From Flavobacterium frigidimaris (GTDB lineage Bacteria; Bacteroidota; Bacteroidia; Flavobacteriales; Flavobacteriaceae): a stretch of DNA of 64,000 nucleotides. A program made the translations under genes and the position numbers. This document shows, piece after piece, positions 51,365 to 60,188 of this stretch. The notes beneath the pieces are model-generated. The model worked only from the letters and a program-made list of their open reading frames with translations. It ran no database searches and was not told where the DNA came from. The number at the start of each line of letters is the position of its first letter. Within the stretch, counting starts at the first letter, position 1. Location: the NCBI GenBank assembly GCA_900129595.1, contig FQWG01000002.1, positions 372,001 through 436,000 of the forward strand. The letters are read 5' to 3'.

Positions 51365-51372
51365 TATCTTTG
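51365..51372 (+). promoter_or_regulatory. -7 box of rpsP operon
   Basis: TATCTTTG fits TAnnTTTG 49 bases upstream of the rpsP start. TTTG lies 25 bases further upstream (51336-51339), a spacing longer than usual, so the -33 is uncertain. Confidence 0.45.
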
Positions 51373-51421
51373 CGCCCTTAATTAACAGAGGTCGAGTACC
51401 TCAAAATTTAATCATAAGATT

Positions 51422-51985
51422 ATGTCAGTAAAAATTAGATTACAAAGACACGGTAAAAAACAAAAACCTTTTTACTGGGTTGTAGCTGCAGATGCACGCT
51501 CAAAAAGAGATGGTAAATATTTAGAGAAAATCGGTACTTACAATCCAAACACAAACCCTGCAACTATCGAATTAAACATTGATAGTGCTGTAAAATGGTT
51601 GCACAATGGTGCTCAACCTACTGATACAGCTAGAGCAATCCTTTCTTACAAAGGTGCTTTATTGAAACACCACCTTGATGGAGGTATTCGTAAAGGCGCT
51701 TTGACTCAAGAGCAAGCTGATGCTAAATTATCTGCTTGGTTAGATGCTAAAGCTGGAAAAGTTGATGCTAAAAAAGACGGTTTAACAAAAGCGCAAGCTG
51801 ATGCTAAAGCTAAAGCTTTTAAAGCAGAACAAGAAGTTAACGCTAAACGTTTAGCTGCTGCAGCTCAGGCTGAAGCTGATGCTATCGCTGCTGCAACTCC
51901 TGCAGTTGAAGAAGAAGTTGCTGAAGTTGAATCAACTGAAGAAACTCCTGCTGCTGAAGAAAATAACGAAACAACTGAAGCATAA
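51422..51985 (+). CDS. rpsP: 30S ribosomal protein S16
   Basis: The first 80 residues are S16 (SVKIRLQRHGKKQKPFYWVV, then DARSKRDGKYLEKIGTYNPN). The remaining 100 residues are an Ala/Lys/Glu-rich, mostly helical and acidic extension, ending in EE-rich sequence, typical of Bacteroidota S16 (187 residues in total). Its role is not known. The next gene, rimM, follows after 15 bases, as in the classical S16 operon, though trmD and rplS are not present here. Confidence 0.95.
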   Translation: MSVKIRLQRHGKKQKPFYWVVAADARSKRDGKYLEKIGTYNPNTNPATIELNIDSAVKWLHNGAQPTDTARAILSYKGALLKHHLDGGIRKGALTQEQADAKLSAWLDAKAGKVDAKKDGLTKAQADAKAKAFKAEQEVNAKRLAAAAQAEADAIAAATPAVEEEVAEVESTEETPAAEENNETTEA

Positions 51986-52000
51986 TTATAATAAGCGAGA

Positions 52001-52525
52001 ATGCGTAAAGAAGAATGTTTTTATTTAGGTAAAATCGCTAAAAAATTTAGTTTCAAAGGTGAAGTTCTGGCTTATTTAGACACGGACGAACCTGAGTTAT
52101 ACGAAAATCTGGAATCAGTGTTTATTGAATGCAATAAACACCTGGTTCCTTTTTTTATTGAAAAAAGTTCCTTGCACAAAAACGATTTCCTAAGAATTCG
52201 TTTTGAAGACATGAACACCGAAGAAGATGCAGATGCCATTATGGGTAATGCAATTTATCTTCCTTTGAATATGTTGCCAAAACTTACCGGCAACAAATTT
52301 TATTTCCATGAGGTTATTGGTTTCGAAATCGAAGATCAGCGCTTAGGTATTTTTGGAAAAATCGCTGCCGTTAATGATAGTACAGCACAGCCACTTTTTG
52401 AAGTTTTAAATGGTGAAGTAGAAATGCTGATCCCAATGATCGATCACTTCCTTGTAAAAATTGATCGCGAAAACAAAAAAGTAATTATGAACCTTCCGGA
52501 AGGATTGGTTGAGATGTACCTTTAG
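52001..52525 (+). CDS. rimM: 16S rRNA processing protein RimM
   Basis: A 174-residue ribosome maturation factor that helps form the 30S head and binds S19. It starts MRKEECFYLGKIAKKFSFKG and has the RimM N-terminal domain followed by the PRC-like barrel (FYFHEVIGFEIEDQRLGIFG). EMLIPMIDHFLVKIDRENKK lies near the end. It sits 15 bases after rpsP. The downstream tRNA methyltransferase gene begins 91 bases later. Confidence 0.93.
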   Translation: MRKEECFYLGKIAKKFSFKGEVLAYLDTDEPELYENLESVFIECNKHLVPFFIEKSSLHKNDFLRIRFEDMNTEEDADAIMGNAIYLPLNMLPKLTGNKFYFHEVIGFEIEDQRLGIFGKIAAVNDSTAQPLFEVLNGEVEMLIPMIDHFLVKIDRENKKVIMNLPEGLVEMYL

Positions 52526-52615
52526 ATAGATTTTCAGACTTCTTAGATTGTTGGATTTTTAGATTATATTTAATTTCTAAAAAATCTAATTGTTAACCTA
52601 TAATCATGAATCCAA

Positions 52616-53323
52616 ATGTTTCAGTTCAAGCAATTTTCTGTACAACAAGATAAAACTGCCATGAAAGTTGGCACAGATGGCGTTTTATTGGGCTCTTGGG
52701 CTCCAATTTATCATAATCCGTTTAGTATATTAGATATTGGTGCAGGAACCGGAATTATTGCTTTGATGCTTGCTCAGCGCACTCACGCGGAACAAATTGA
52801 TGCGCTTGAAATCGATGAAGATGCATACGAACAAGCCGTTGATAATTTCGAAAACTCTCCCTGGAGCGATCGTTTATTTTGTTTTCATGCCGGTTTGGAT
52901 GAATTTATCGAAGAGCCGGAAGATGAATACGATCTGATTGTTTCAAATCCTCCTTTTTATTCAGAAGATTATAAAACCGACAACGAACAACGTGATCTAG
53001 CCCGTTTTCAAGATGCCATGCCTTTTGAAGAACTAGTTGAAGCTGCCGATTTATTCCTTTCTGAAAACGGAATATTTGCCGTTATCCTTCCGTTCAAAGA
53101 AGAAGCAAACTTTATTTCTTTAGCCAAAGAATCAGAATTATATCCCGTAAAAATTACCAGAGTAAAAGGAACACCAACTTCAACAATAAAAAGAAGCTTA
53201 TTGGCTTTTAGCCGAAATGAAAATCCGGAAATTGAAATCGATGAGCTAACAATCGAAATAGACAGGCATGTTTATACTCCTGAATATATTGATTTGACTA
53301 AAGATTTTTATCTGAAATTCTAA
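52616..53323 (+). CDS. trmN6: tRNA1(Val) A37 N6-methyltransferase family protein
   Basis: A 235-residue SAM-dependent enzyme modifying adenine 37 in tRNA. The SAM motif LDIGAGTGIIALMLAQR and the catalytic adenine-methylase motif VSNPPFYSEDY (NPPF) are diagnostic. FKQFSVQQDKTAMKVGTDGV is the family's N-terminal signature. It is the last gene of the rpsP-rimM cluster and overlaps the end of the convergent HlyD gene by 4 bases, so it ends without space for its own terminator. Confidence 0.9.
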   Translation: MFQFKQFSVQQDKTAMKVGTDGVLLGSWAPIYHNPFSILDIGAGTGIIALMLAQRTHAEQIDALEIDEDAYEQAVDNFENSPWSDRLFCFHAGLDEFIEEPEDEYDLIVSNPPFYSEDYKTDNEQRDLARFQDAMPFEELVEAADLFLSENGIFAVILPFKEEANFISLAKESELYPVKITRVKGTPTSTIKRSLLAFSRNENPEIEIDELTIEIDRHVYTPEYIDLTKDFYLKF

Positions 53324-54612
53324 ACCTGCTCAAAAATACTTTTGAACTGATATAAAATCCTTTCTATTAGTCGCAAATCTTCAGTTACGATTTCAGCACT
53401 TCCTTTCATTTCCTGCTGAAAAACAATTCGTTTTTTATAAGACGTCAGCAATCCGTTTGGAAGGGCAACATCTAATAATAAATTTCCATCTTTATCGGGA
53501 ACCAGAGAAATGTTTCTGATCTTGCCTTTTAGCACACCAAACTCCCGATCAGGGAAATTTGCTAATCTGATATTGACTACTTGCCCTACTTTTATTTTAC
53601 CGGAATTCAATGCCGGTGCTTTTACTTTTCCAACAAAACCATTTTTTGTATCCGGAATAATAGAAAAAACATTATCGCCCACATTTATCGTTTGATTTTC
53701 TGTCCAGACCTGCAAAAAAGTAACTACGCCACTTACGGAAGATTTTAGGGTATAAGCCATTTCCCAATCTTTTATTACTTTTTTAAGCTGATAAAAAGAT
53801 TGGGCCATGTTCCTGCCTAAGTTAACTTCTTCTTTAGTACCGCTTATCTGCGAATTCCGACTTAATTTTGAATTATCAATCAAAGAGGACTTTAACTGTG
53901 AAATAGACGTCAAAAGGCTTTTATAACTCTTTTGAGCCTGGAGATAACCTAATTTTTTAGCTTCCATCTCCTGAGCCGAAATAATCCCTTTATTGAACAA
54001 GGTTTCAAAACGGGAAATTTCATTTTTCTGAAGCTGCAATTCGCTCTCGTTGATTACTTTTTGCTGCTGAAGAATCTCCAGCCTTTCTTTTATCTGAACT
54101 TTTTCAGAAACCTGTGCTCTGTTTTCGACTGCAAAAGGCTGCAGGTCTTTATTCAGCTGTTCGGCCTGATAATCTTTCTGGAAAACGGCAAAAGCGCTTT
54201 CAATTTCTCCCAGTTGTGTATTTTTTAGCAAGTCAAACGGAAATGCTTTTTCAGGATTATTGATATCATATTGATCAACGATCTTTTTCAGTAAAAAGAC
54301 ATCTTTATAATTGGCTGTATTTTCGATAATCGCCAGTGTACTGTTTTTTGCAACTATCGATTTGTCTTTTACCAGAATAGCTTCTATACGCCCTGAAGAT
54401 TTAGAAACTATTTTTTCCGGCGGAATATTGGTGGTAATTACAATTTCAGTGTTTACAACGTCCGGATATTTAATAAACCAGGATACAAAAAACAACATAA
54501 AAATAATTACGAATATCAAAACAGTTCCCCAACGAATCATCCAGTGCGGTACTTTGGTGAGAATGTCCTGAACCTCTTCACTTCTTAGTTCGAATGTAGT
54601 GTCTTCTGCCAT
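53320..54612 (-). CDS. HlyD-family adaptor of the peptide exporter
   Basis: A 430-residue membrane-fusion protein. One membrane helix (about 24-49) follows a short cytoplasmic tail, then a lipoyl-like half, a long coiled coil (about 165-255, QLQKNEISRFETLFNKGIIS), a second lipoyl-like half (SSVSGVVTFLQVW) and a beta-barrel. It starts 3 bases after the ABC transporter gene, so they form a transcriptional and functional pair. It bridges the ABC exporter to an outer-membrane TolC-like channel not encoded here. Its cargo is likely the double-glycine peptides of this locus. Confidence 0.87.
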   Translation of the reverse strand: MAEDTTFELRSEEVQDILTKVPHWMIRWGTVLIFVIIFMLFFVSWFIKYPDVVNTEIVITTNIPPEKIVSKSSGRIEAILVKDKSIVAKNSTLAIIENTANYKDVFLLKKIVDQYDINNPEKAFPFDLLKNTQLGEIESAFAVFQKDYQAEQLNKDLQPFAVENRAQVSEKVQIKERLEILQQQKVINESELQLQKNEISRFETLFNKGIISAQEMEAKKLGYLQAQKSYKSLLTSISQLKSSLIDNSKLSRNSQISGTKEEVNLGRNMAQSFYQLKKVIKDWEMAYTLKSSVSGVVTFLQVWTENQTINVGDNVFSIIPDTKNGFVGKVKAPALNSGKIKVGQVVNIRLANFPDREFGVLKGKIRNISLVPDKDGNLLLDVALPNGLLTSYKKRIVFQQEMKGSAEIVTEDLRLIERILYQFKSIFEQV

Positions 54613-54615
54613 GAT

Positions 54616-56808
54616 TTAATTTCCTAATTGTAACTGATTTTTAACCAACTCAAAATAATTTCCTTTTTGTTCTACCAAAGCTGCGTGATTTCCTATTTCG
54701 ATGATTTTTCCTTTGTCTAAAACTACAATCTGATCTGCATTCATAACGGTGCTTAACCTGTGCGCAATAACAATTACCGTTTTATTCTTAAAGAAAACAT
54801 CGAGTTTTTGCATAATTTCTTTTTCATTGTTAGCATCTAAAGCCGATGTAGCTTCATCAAAAAACAATATTTCAGGATTTTTATACACTGCTCTGGCAAT
54901 TAACAAACGTTGTTTTTGCCCTGTACTCATCCCCACGCCTTCTGCACCAATTTTAGTGTTATAGCCCAATGGCAAACCACTGACATATTCTTTTATATTG
55001 GCAACATCTGCTGCATATACCAATCTTTCCTTATCCACTTTATCTACTCCAATAGCGATATTATTGGCAATGGTATCACTAAAAATAAACCCCTCTTGCA
55101 TTACTGCCCCAATGTTGGACCGCCAGGCTTTTTGCGAAATATTTTTAAGCTGTGTGTTTCCTATAGTAACTTCTCCTTTTTCAGGTTCGTAAAATTTAAG
55201 AAGTAATTTCATTAAGGTCGTTTTTCCACTTCCGCTAACACCAACAATCGCAGTTACTTTATTGGCCGGGATTTTCAGGGTGAGATCATCCAAAACAGGA
55301 ATATCAGATCCCAGATAACGATAGGAAAGATTCTTTATATCAATATCACAATCATACGGAACATCACTGGTCTGATGAACCTCTTGTTGTGTTTCATCTT
55401 CTTTCTCATGAATTTCAGACAATCTGGCCAATGATATTTTAGCATCCTGAAGTTCTCTCACAAATTCTATAAGCTGAGTGATTGGCCCGTTTAAACTTCC
55501 TACGATCGAACTTATCGCCAGCATCATCCCCAACGTTATAGAACCATCAATTACCAATTTTGCAGAAAGAAATATAATGAAGATATTTTTCAATTCATTG
55601 ATTACTGAGGAACCAATCGTTTGTGTCTGTTCTAAAACCAACCCTTTTATAGAAACCCGAAACAATCTTGCCTGAACATATTCCCACCCCCAACGTTTTT
55701 GTTTTTCGGCATTGTGAAGCTTGATTTCCTGCATTCCGTTAATGAGCTCCATGACTTTGCTTTGCTCTTGCGAAACTTCTGCAAAACGTTTGTAATCCAG
55801 AACTTCTCTTCGTTTTAAGAATAGCGTAATCCATCCAAAATAAAGTATACTTCCTGCAAAAAACACAAAAAATATCTGAAGATTAAAATAAGCCAAAACA
55901 CCTCCCATAACGAACATGTTGATTACAGAAAACAAAACGTTTAACGAGGATGTAGTCAGTATTTTTTCGATTCTGCGATGATCGTTGATACGCTGCATAA
56001 TGTCTCCTGTCATTCGCACATCAAAAAATGAAATAGGCAGGTTCATTAATTTAATGAAGAAATCTGAAATCAGCGAAATATTGATTCTGGTAGAAAGATG
56101 GAGCAAGATCCAGCTCCTGATAAGTTCTAATCCTGTTCTCCCGGCAAAAAGGAACAGTTGCGCAAAAAGAATGAGATAGATAAAATGAATGTTCTGATTC
56201 TGAATCCCAACATCGACAATACTTTGAGTTAAAAAAGGAAAAATTAACTGTATTAAACTACTCGCCAATAAACCTATGCTCAATTGAATTAAAAATAATT
56301 TATATCGCAATACATACTGCGACAATAATCTAAATCCTAATCCTTTATTTTCCTCTTTATCAAATTCTGACTGAAAAAACTTTGGTGAAGCTTCAATCAG
56401 CAACGCAATACCTTCCTGAGTTGAATCATCTGCATTGTTTCCTATCCAAAATTTAAGAAAATCATGTTTGTTATATTCAATTAAACCAAAAGCCGGATCA
56501 GAAATATAATAGGTATTTTTTTTTATTTTATAAAGTACTACATAATGGTTTTTATTCCAGTGTAAAATACAGGGTAATGGCGCTTCTTCTAATCGTTCTA
56601 AGTTTAATTTTACCCCCAGAGTTCTAAACCCAACTTTTTCTGCCGCATCACTCAAAAAAAGCAAATTACTTCCTTCACGAGTGGTTTCACTTGCGTCGCG
56701 GAGTTCCTGAATATTAATTGTTTTTCCGTAGTGCTTTGCGATTATTTTTAAGCATGTAGGACCGCAATCTTTATGATCTGCTTGTTTATAATGGGTAAAT
56801 TTTTTCAA
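54616..56808 (-). CDS. peptidase-containing ABC exporter (C39, bacteriocin type)
   Basis: A 730-residue PCAT that cleaves double-glycine leaders and exports the mature peptide. The N-terminal C39 domain has Gln9 and catalytic Cys15 in KQADHKDCGPTCL, with His and Asp in LHWNKNHYVV and YYISDPAFGL. Six membrane helices lie at about 165-440. The nucleotide-binding domain has Walker A GVSGSGKTTL, a modified signature MSTGQKQRLLIARAV and Walker B EILFFDEATSALD. It is followed by its adaptor. A -7 box (TATTTTTG, minus strand, 56865-56872) lies between it and a terminator upstream. It can thus be transcribed apart from the peptide genes. Confidence 0.92.
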   Translation of the reverse strand: MKKFTHYKQADHKDCGPTCLKIIAKHYGKTINIQELRDASETTREGSNLLFLSDAAEKVGFRTLGVKLNLERLEEAPLPCILHWNKNHYVVLYKIKKNTYYISDPAFGLIEYNKHDFLKFWIGNNADDSTQEGIALLIEASPKFFQSEFDKEENKGLGFRLLSQYVLRYKLFLIQLSIGLLASSLIQLIFPFLTQSIVDVGIQNQNIHFIYLILFAQLFLFAGRTGLELIRSWILLHLSTRINISLISDFFIKLMNLPISFFDVRMTGDIMQRINDHRRIEKILTTSSLNVLFSVINMFVMGGVLAYFNLQIFFVFFAGSILYFGWITLFLKRREVLDYKRFAEVSQEQSKVMELINGMQEIKLHNAEKQKRWGWEYVQARLFRVSIKGLVLEQTQTIGSSVINELKNIFIIFLSAKLVIDGSITLGMMLAISSIVGSLNGPITQLIEFVRELQDAKISLARLSEIHEKEDETQQEVHQTSDVPYDCDIDIKNLSYRYLGSDIPVLDDLTLKIPANKVTAIVGVSGSGKTTLMKLLLKFYEPEKGEVTIGNTQLKNISQKAWRSNIGAVMQEGFIFSDTIANNIAIGVDKVDKERLVYAADVANIKEYVSGLPLGYNTKIGAEGVGMSTGQKQRLLIARAVYKNPEILFFDEATSALDANNEKEIMQKLDVFFKNKTVIVIAHRLSTVMNADQIVVLDKGKIIEIGNHAALVEQKGNYFELVKNQLQLGN

Positions 56809-57081
56809 ATTTAATGTATGAATTAAATCATTATCAAAATATAATATTCTTATCGTGTATCTTACAAAAATATGATATTTACTTACTATTAAGTTAATTA
56901 TTTTCGATTTCTACAACGATTTTAGGTAATACGCTTTAAACTGGTGAATTAGCTTTACCAAGATACCTCAAAATGAGGTTTCACAAAAAAAAATAAACTT
57001 AGGGAATATATTTTAAAGAATACCTGAAAACAATTATCCCCTGCAATAAAAGCCTCAAAAGAAACTCTATCTCTTAAGAAA
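56809..57081. other. upstream region of the ABC exporter
   Basis: AT-rich stretch of about 270 bases. On the minus strand TATTTTTG at 56865-56872 is a candidate -7 box. No gene or repeat was recognised. Confidence 0.5.
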
Positions 57082-57117
57082 CAAAAAAAAACAGAGAAGA
57101 TATTCATCTTCTCTGTT
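57082..57117 (-). terminator. terminator between peptide genes and exporter
   Basis: AACAGAGAAGAT and ATCTTCTCTGTT pair perfectly around ATTC (57090-57117), followed on the minus strand by a T run (57082-57090). It should end transcripts that come from the oxidase and peptide genes. Confidence 0.85.
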
Positions 57118-57261
57118 TAGGTATTTAAAAACATATTTATTAGAAATACAATTTCTGTAGGACATGGCACTGGCTAACCCTAACCAAATAAAAATCAAAC
57201 CAGTGGCCAATTTTCCTAAAGAATCCCAACACCAATCATCAATGTGGGGAAAATTGCTCAA
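57118..57261 (-). other. possible remnant of a membrane peptide gene
   Basis: On the minus strand a frame reads SNFPHIDDWCWDSLGKLATG, then LIFIWLGLASAM. It has no ATG, and its far end would cross the terminator at 57082-57117, so it is not a normal gene. Its tryptophan-rich and hydrophobic character and its position between the peptide and exporter genes would suit the core of a decayed bacteriocin precursor. A stop precedes it and no double-glycine leader is visible. Confidence 0.25.
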
Positions 57262-57349
57262 TGTTCCACGATCGAGCGCCTACAAATTAAAAAAAACATG
57301 ACTAAATTCTAAAAAAGGCTGTACTGTATTTCTCTTAAAACGTTAAAAA

Positions 57350-57541
57350 TTAACAACAAAGACGGTTTGTATCACAAATACCTGGCAACGTATTTACGGG
57401 ACAAGTTCCGCCTGCGGATATCAAAACACATCCAGCTTCAATTGCATAAATCCAACATTCAGGAATTCCTCCTTTTATTGTTTTTTGCTCATTTTTGCTG
57501 ATATGCTGAGCACTCTCTAAATTCAAAATTTTCTTTAACAT
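57350..57541 (-). CDS. double-glycine precursor with a six-cysteine peptide (A)
   Basis: A 63-residue precursor. The leader MLKKILNLESAQHISKNEQK ends TIKGG, a typical double-glycine cleavage site for a C39 exporter. The mature part, 38 residues (IPECWIYAIEAGCVLISAGG, then TCPVNTLPGICDTNRLCC), contains six cysteines, presumably paired in disulfides. It follows the peptide B gene and the thiol-oxidase gene on the same strand and precedes the terminator and the exporter. No modification enzyme other than the oxidase is near. Function, bacteriocin or signal, is unknown. Confidence 0.75.
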   Translation of the reverse strand: MLKKILNLESAQHISKNEQKTIKGGIPECWIYAIEAGCVLISAGGTCPVNTLPGICDTNRLCC

Positions 57542-57597
57542 CTTATAAGATATTGCAATTCAAGATTCAACTATTTTATAGCTATCTGCATCTAATT

Positions 57598-57810
57598 TTA
57601 ACACGGAGCCATTAATATTGAACATTGATTGGATCCAATATATGCCGGTCTTAAATTATACGGATAGGCCAAACATTGAGCTTCTGTGGCACGGAATACA
57701 ACAAACTCATTACACTGACCATCTGGCGGAATACTTCCTCCGTTTATACTTTTTTGCTCAGGTATACCCAACGCTTCAGCTCCGGGTAAGTTTAAAATGT
57801 TTTTTATCAT
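57598..57810 (-). CDS. double-glycine precursor with a four-cysteine peptide (B)
   Basis: A 70-residue precursor. The leader MIKNILNLPGAEALGIPEQK is followed by SINGG. The mature part of 45 residues, beginning SIPPDGQCNEFVVFRATEAQ, contains four cysteines and ends in MAPC. The leader is related to that of peptide A (IKNILNL versus LKKILNL at the start), while the cores differ. The ATG at 57808-57810 directly starts the leader; the longer frame to 57843 is not needed. It lies 92 bases after the thiol-oxidase gene. Confidence 0.72.
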   Translation of the reverse strand: MIKNILNLPGAEALGIPEQKSINGGSIPPDGQCNEFVVFRATEAQCLAYPYNLRPAYIGSNQCSILMAPC

Positions 57811-57902
57811 AATTTCATGATTTGTTTGTGAGTTATACTTCAATCATTTACAGACATTTGAAGCTGTATGTCTCCATTACGCAAAAATATTTTTAGTAAG
57901 CA

Positions 57903-59462
57903 CTATGCGGTCTTTTTTTCAAGAATCTCAATTTCTTCAACAAAATCATTTAAAAAATATTTCAATTCACTGAGTTCATATTCATTTGGAAAAACTCTTT
58001 CATTTACAATTTTAACGGGTGTATAATTAAAATTATTCTTAGAGCACCACTCATATTGTTTTTGTATTTCCTGGGTGATCATCATACTAACGGAATCAAC
58101 ATTCCATTTTTTCAACCATTTTTTAAGACCTATTTTTTTAATATGCCAGTCTGATATCGCTTCAACCGTTTTTCCTGGAGTTACTCTATTTATTGTCAAA
58201 AGTCTTTCTACAACAGATTTATATGGATTCTCTGCATTTTCGGGATTAATATTGAACAAAATATTTAGAAAAATTTTGTCCGGAAATCTTAAAACCAAAT
58301 CAAACGCTTCCTGAAATGTTTTATGACAATGCTCACAACTTGGACTTATAATAATAGAAAGCTTAACTGCAGCATTTCTGTTTCCAAAAGTCAGACCTCT
58401 CAGATCCTCAAATCCACTAGTGTAAGAAACTTTTTTTGATAAGAAATTTAATAATGAATAATTTCTTTTAAACTTTTTCATCTCTTTAAGTAAATTCTCA
58501 GTACCCAGAATATTTTTTATCACTGTTTTTAATCCCAGCCACATAGGAATAAGAAGCGCTACAGAGAATAAAAACGGAAACACATCATAAAAACTGAAGC
58601 TTAACGTAAACAAATCTGAAGCAAACCATATAACACTTTGTATAAAAATTAAAGCTGAAACGGCCAGACACATTACGCACCATTTTTGAATTTCAAATTT
58701 TTGAATCCATATAGAGGATACAATTACCGGTATCGCCAATAAACTTAAAAAACCAACGAAAATTGCCGATTGTAAAGGCTGAACTAAAATGGCTATTACA
58801 CTTGAACCAAAGAAAATAAGGGGCAAATCTGAAAAACTAAGCCATTTATTATTAATTCCTTCTTTAAAACTAATCACAGAATTACAAGACGAATCTGTAC
58901 TCAGGTTACAAAACTTTGAAATAATGCTATTTTTAAAACCTAATTTTTCCTGAACTATAAAAACACTCACTATAAATCCTAAAACGGATGTTGTTAAAAA
59001 AACAAGACTAAAAAGATTATAGACGTTATAGAAAACAGACAAACCAACCAAAAGCAAAAGAGGCAGAAAATATTTTAGCCAACTAAATTCAATTTTTAAA
59101 TTTTCTCTGGCAATAACATTATTTGGTTCTATTGCAACTATTACTCCATTCCAGTCTAAAAGAAACTTCTCATACGATAATTTTAAACTTCCTTTTTTGA
59201 TTGTATTAATACGTACAAAATCTTTAGCCTTTTCTACCAATATAAGTTCGTCTTTGAAATAGGCTAAAAAATTGGATGGCAAATCTACTATCTGTTCTTT
59301 CGAAACTCTTACTGCAGCATTCTCTACAGACAATAAATCCAAAGAGTCTGTTATCGCAAATAAACTAGGATAATTTGGATGAGAAAGAAACAAATCCTTA
59401 AACTCATTTTTGATTTCCGAGTATCTATTTATTTGTAGAAATTTTTGGACAAGTTTTAACAT
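57903..59462 (-). CDS. VKOR/thioredoxin membrane thiol oxidase with degenerate C39-like N-terminus
   Basis: A 519-residue membrane protein. Residues 1-115 resemble a C39 peptidase domain (HPNYPSLFAITDSLDLLSVE), but without a catalytic cysteine. The vitamin K epoxide reductase domain (about 130-310) has Cys185, Cys193 and the active pair in WCVMCL (Cys262, Cys265). The last part (about 355-505) is a DsbA-like thioredoxin fold with SCEHCH (Cys376, Cys379). VKOR-Trx fusions make disulfides using quinone as acceptor. Beside cysteine-rich precursors and a peptide exporter, its likely role is to oxidise the exported peptides. The dead C39 domain may hold leader peptides. Confidence 0.8.
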   Translation of the reverse strand: MLKLVQKFLQINRYSEIKNEFKDLFLSHPNYPSLFAITDSLDLLSVENAAVRVSKEQIVDLPSNFLAYFKDELILVEKAKDFVRINTIKKGSLKLSYEKFLLDWNGVIVAIEPNNVIARENLKIEFSWLKYFLPLLLLVGLSVFYNVYNLFSLVFLTTSVLGFIVSVFIVQEKLGFKNSIISKFCNLSTDSSCNSVISFKEGINNKWLSFSDLPLIFFGSSVIAILVQPLQSAIFVGFLSLLAIPVIVSSIWIQKFEIQKWCVMCLAVSALIFIQSVIWFASDLFTLSFSFYDVFPFLFSVALLIPMWLGLKTVIKNILGTENLLKEMKKFKRNYSLLNFLSKKVSYTSGFEDLRGLTFGNRNAAVKLSIIISPSCEHCHKTFQEAFDLVLRFPDKIFLNILFNINPENAENPYKSVVERLLTINRVTPGKTVEAISDWHIKKIGLKKWLKKWNVDSVSMMITQEIQKQYEWCSKNNFNYTPVKIVNERVFPNEYELSELKYFLNDFVEEIEILEKKTA

Positions 59463-59722
59463 CTTTTCGAATCTTTAAAATCATAATTACACTGCAAATA
59501 TTATTGTTTTTACCGAGAAAAAAACGTCGCGCACACACATTTTATCAATTATACTACATACAATTTATAAATTATATCAGTCTGAATAAAACACACAATT
59601 ACCTGTATTACAGCTTTTTATGCTTGTAATTTTTCATCAAAAACCCTCAAAACCCTATTCTCGACTAAGGGTTTTGCTTTTTGTCTAGTTTTGATAAATC
59701 ATTAACCCTAACACATAAAAAC
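59463..59722. other. divergent intergenic region between oxidase and peptide array
   Basis: About 260 bases. A terminator-like hairpin AAAACCCT...AGGGTTTT (59649-59675) with following Ts, and a weaker one (TTACAGC...GCTTGTAA, about 59610-59635), face the plus strand although no plus-strand gene precedes them. They may act as an attenuator or block read-through. A -7 box lies at 59686-59693. Confidence 0.5.
59686..59693 (+). promoter_or_regulatory. -7 box of the small-peptide array
   Basis: TAGTTTTG fits TAnnTTTG and lies 30 bases upstream of the first precursor gene. A -33 element at the right spacing is not evident. Confidence 0.45.
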
Positions 59723-59857
59723 ATGACAAATCAATCATTAAGATTTGAAGATTTTCAAATCGAAAAATTATCTAAAAATCAACAAAAAACAGTTCAGGGA
59801 GGAGAAAACAATGACTCAATTGACCCAAGCAAAGGAACTGGAAAAGGAAGTAATTAA
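59723..59857 (+). CDS. double-glycine peptide precursor, copy 1
   Basis: A 44-residue precursor beginning MTNQSLRFEDFQIEKLSKNQ, then QKTVQGG, the predicted cleavage site. The mature peptide is 17 residues, ENNDSIDPSKGTGKGSN. It has no cysteine and a strongly hydrophilic, Gly/Lys/Ser-rich composition, unlike pore-forming bacteriocins. It is the first of six tandem copies on the plus strand. The C39 ABC exporter in this locus could process it. Confidence 0.8.
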   Translation: MTNQSLRFEDFQIEKLSKNQQKTVQGGENNDSIDPSKGTGKGSN

Positions 59858-59890
59858 TACTAAAATCAATAATACTAAAACATACAATTT

Positions 59891-60025
59891 ATGAAAAATT
59901 ATAAAGCAACATTCGAAGAATTTGAAGCAAAAAAAATGTCTAAAAATGAACAAAAAACTATCCATGGTGGAGGTGGAGACGATCCTATCGATCCAAGTAA
60001 AGGAACTGGTAAAGGAAGTAATTAA
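59891..60025 (+). CDS. double-glycine peptide precursor, copy 2
   Basis: A 44-residue precursor whose leader is the most divergent of the intact copies (MKNYKATFEEFEAKKMSKNE, then QKTIHGG). The mature part GGDDPIDPSKGTGKGSN starts with two further glycines. The C-terminal IDPSKGTGKGSN is unchanged, so the leader varies more than the product, as expected if the product is what is selected. Confidence 0.8.
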   Translation: MKNYKATFEEFEAKKMSKNEQKTIHGGGGDDPIDPSKGTGKGSN

Positions 60026-60043
60026 TCATAAAAACAATAAATC

Positions 60044-60169
60044 ATGACAACTAAAAAACTAACATTCGAAGATTTTCAAATCGAAAAATTATCTAAAAAT
60101 CAACAAAAAACAGTTCAGGGAGGAGATGACATCGATCCAAGTAAAGGAACTGGTAAAGGAAGTAATTAA
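60044..60169 (+). CDS. double-glycine peptide precursor, copy 3
   Basis: A 41-residue precursor (MTTKKLTFEDFQIEKLSKNQ, then QKTVQGG). Mature peptide DDIDPSKGTGKGSN, 14 residues. The coding sequence is identical to copy 4, base for base, and the repeat unit is 145 bases, pointing to a recent tandem duplication. Confidence 0.82.
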   Translation: MTTKKLTFEDFQIEKLSKNQQKTVQGGDDIDPSKGTGKGSN

Positions 60170-60188
60170 ATAATAAAAACAATAAATC

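Noticed and set aside
54616..56808. lantibiotic or radical-SAM peptide cluster
   Set aside because: No LanB/LanC/LanM, radical SAM or other modifying enzyme gene is present; only a thiol oxidase accompanies the precursors.
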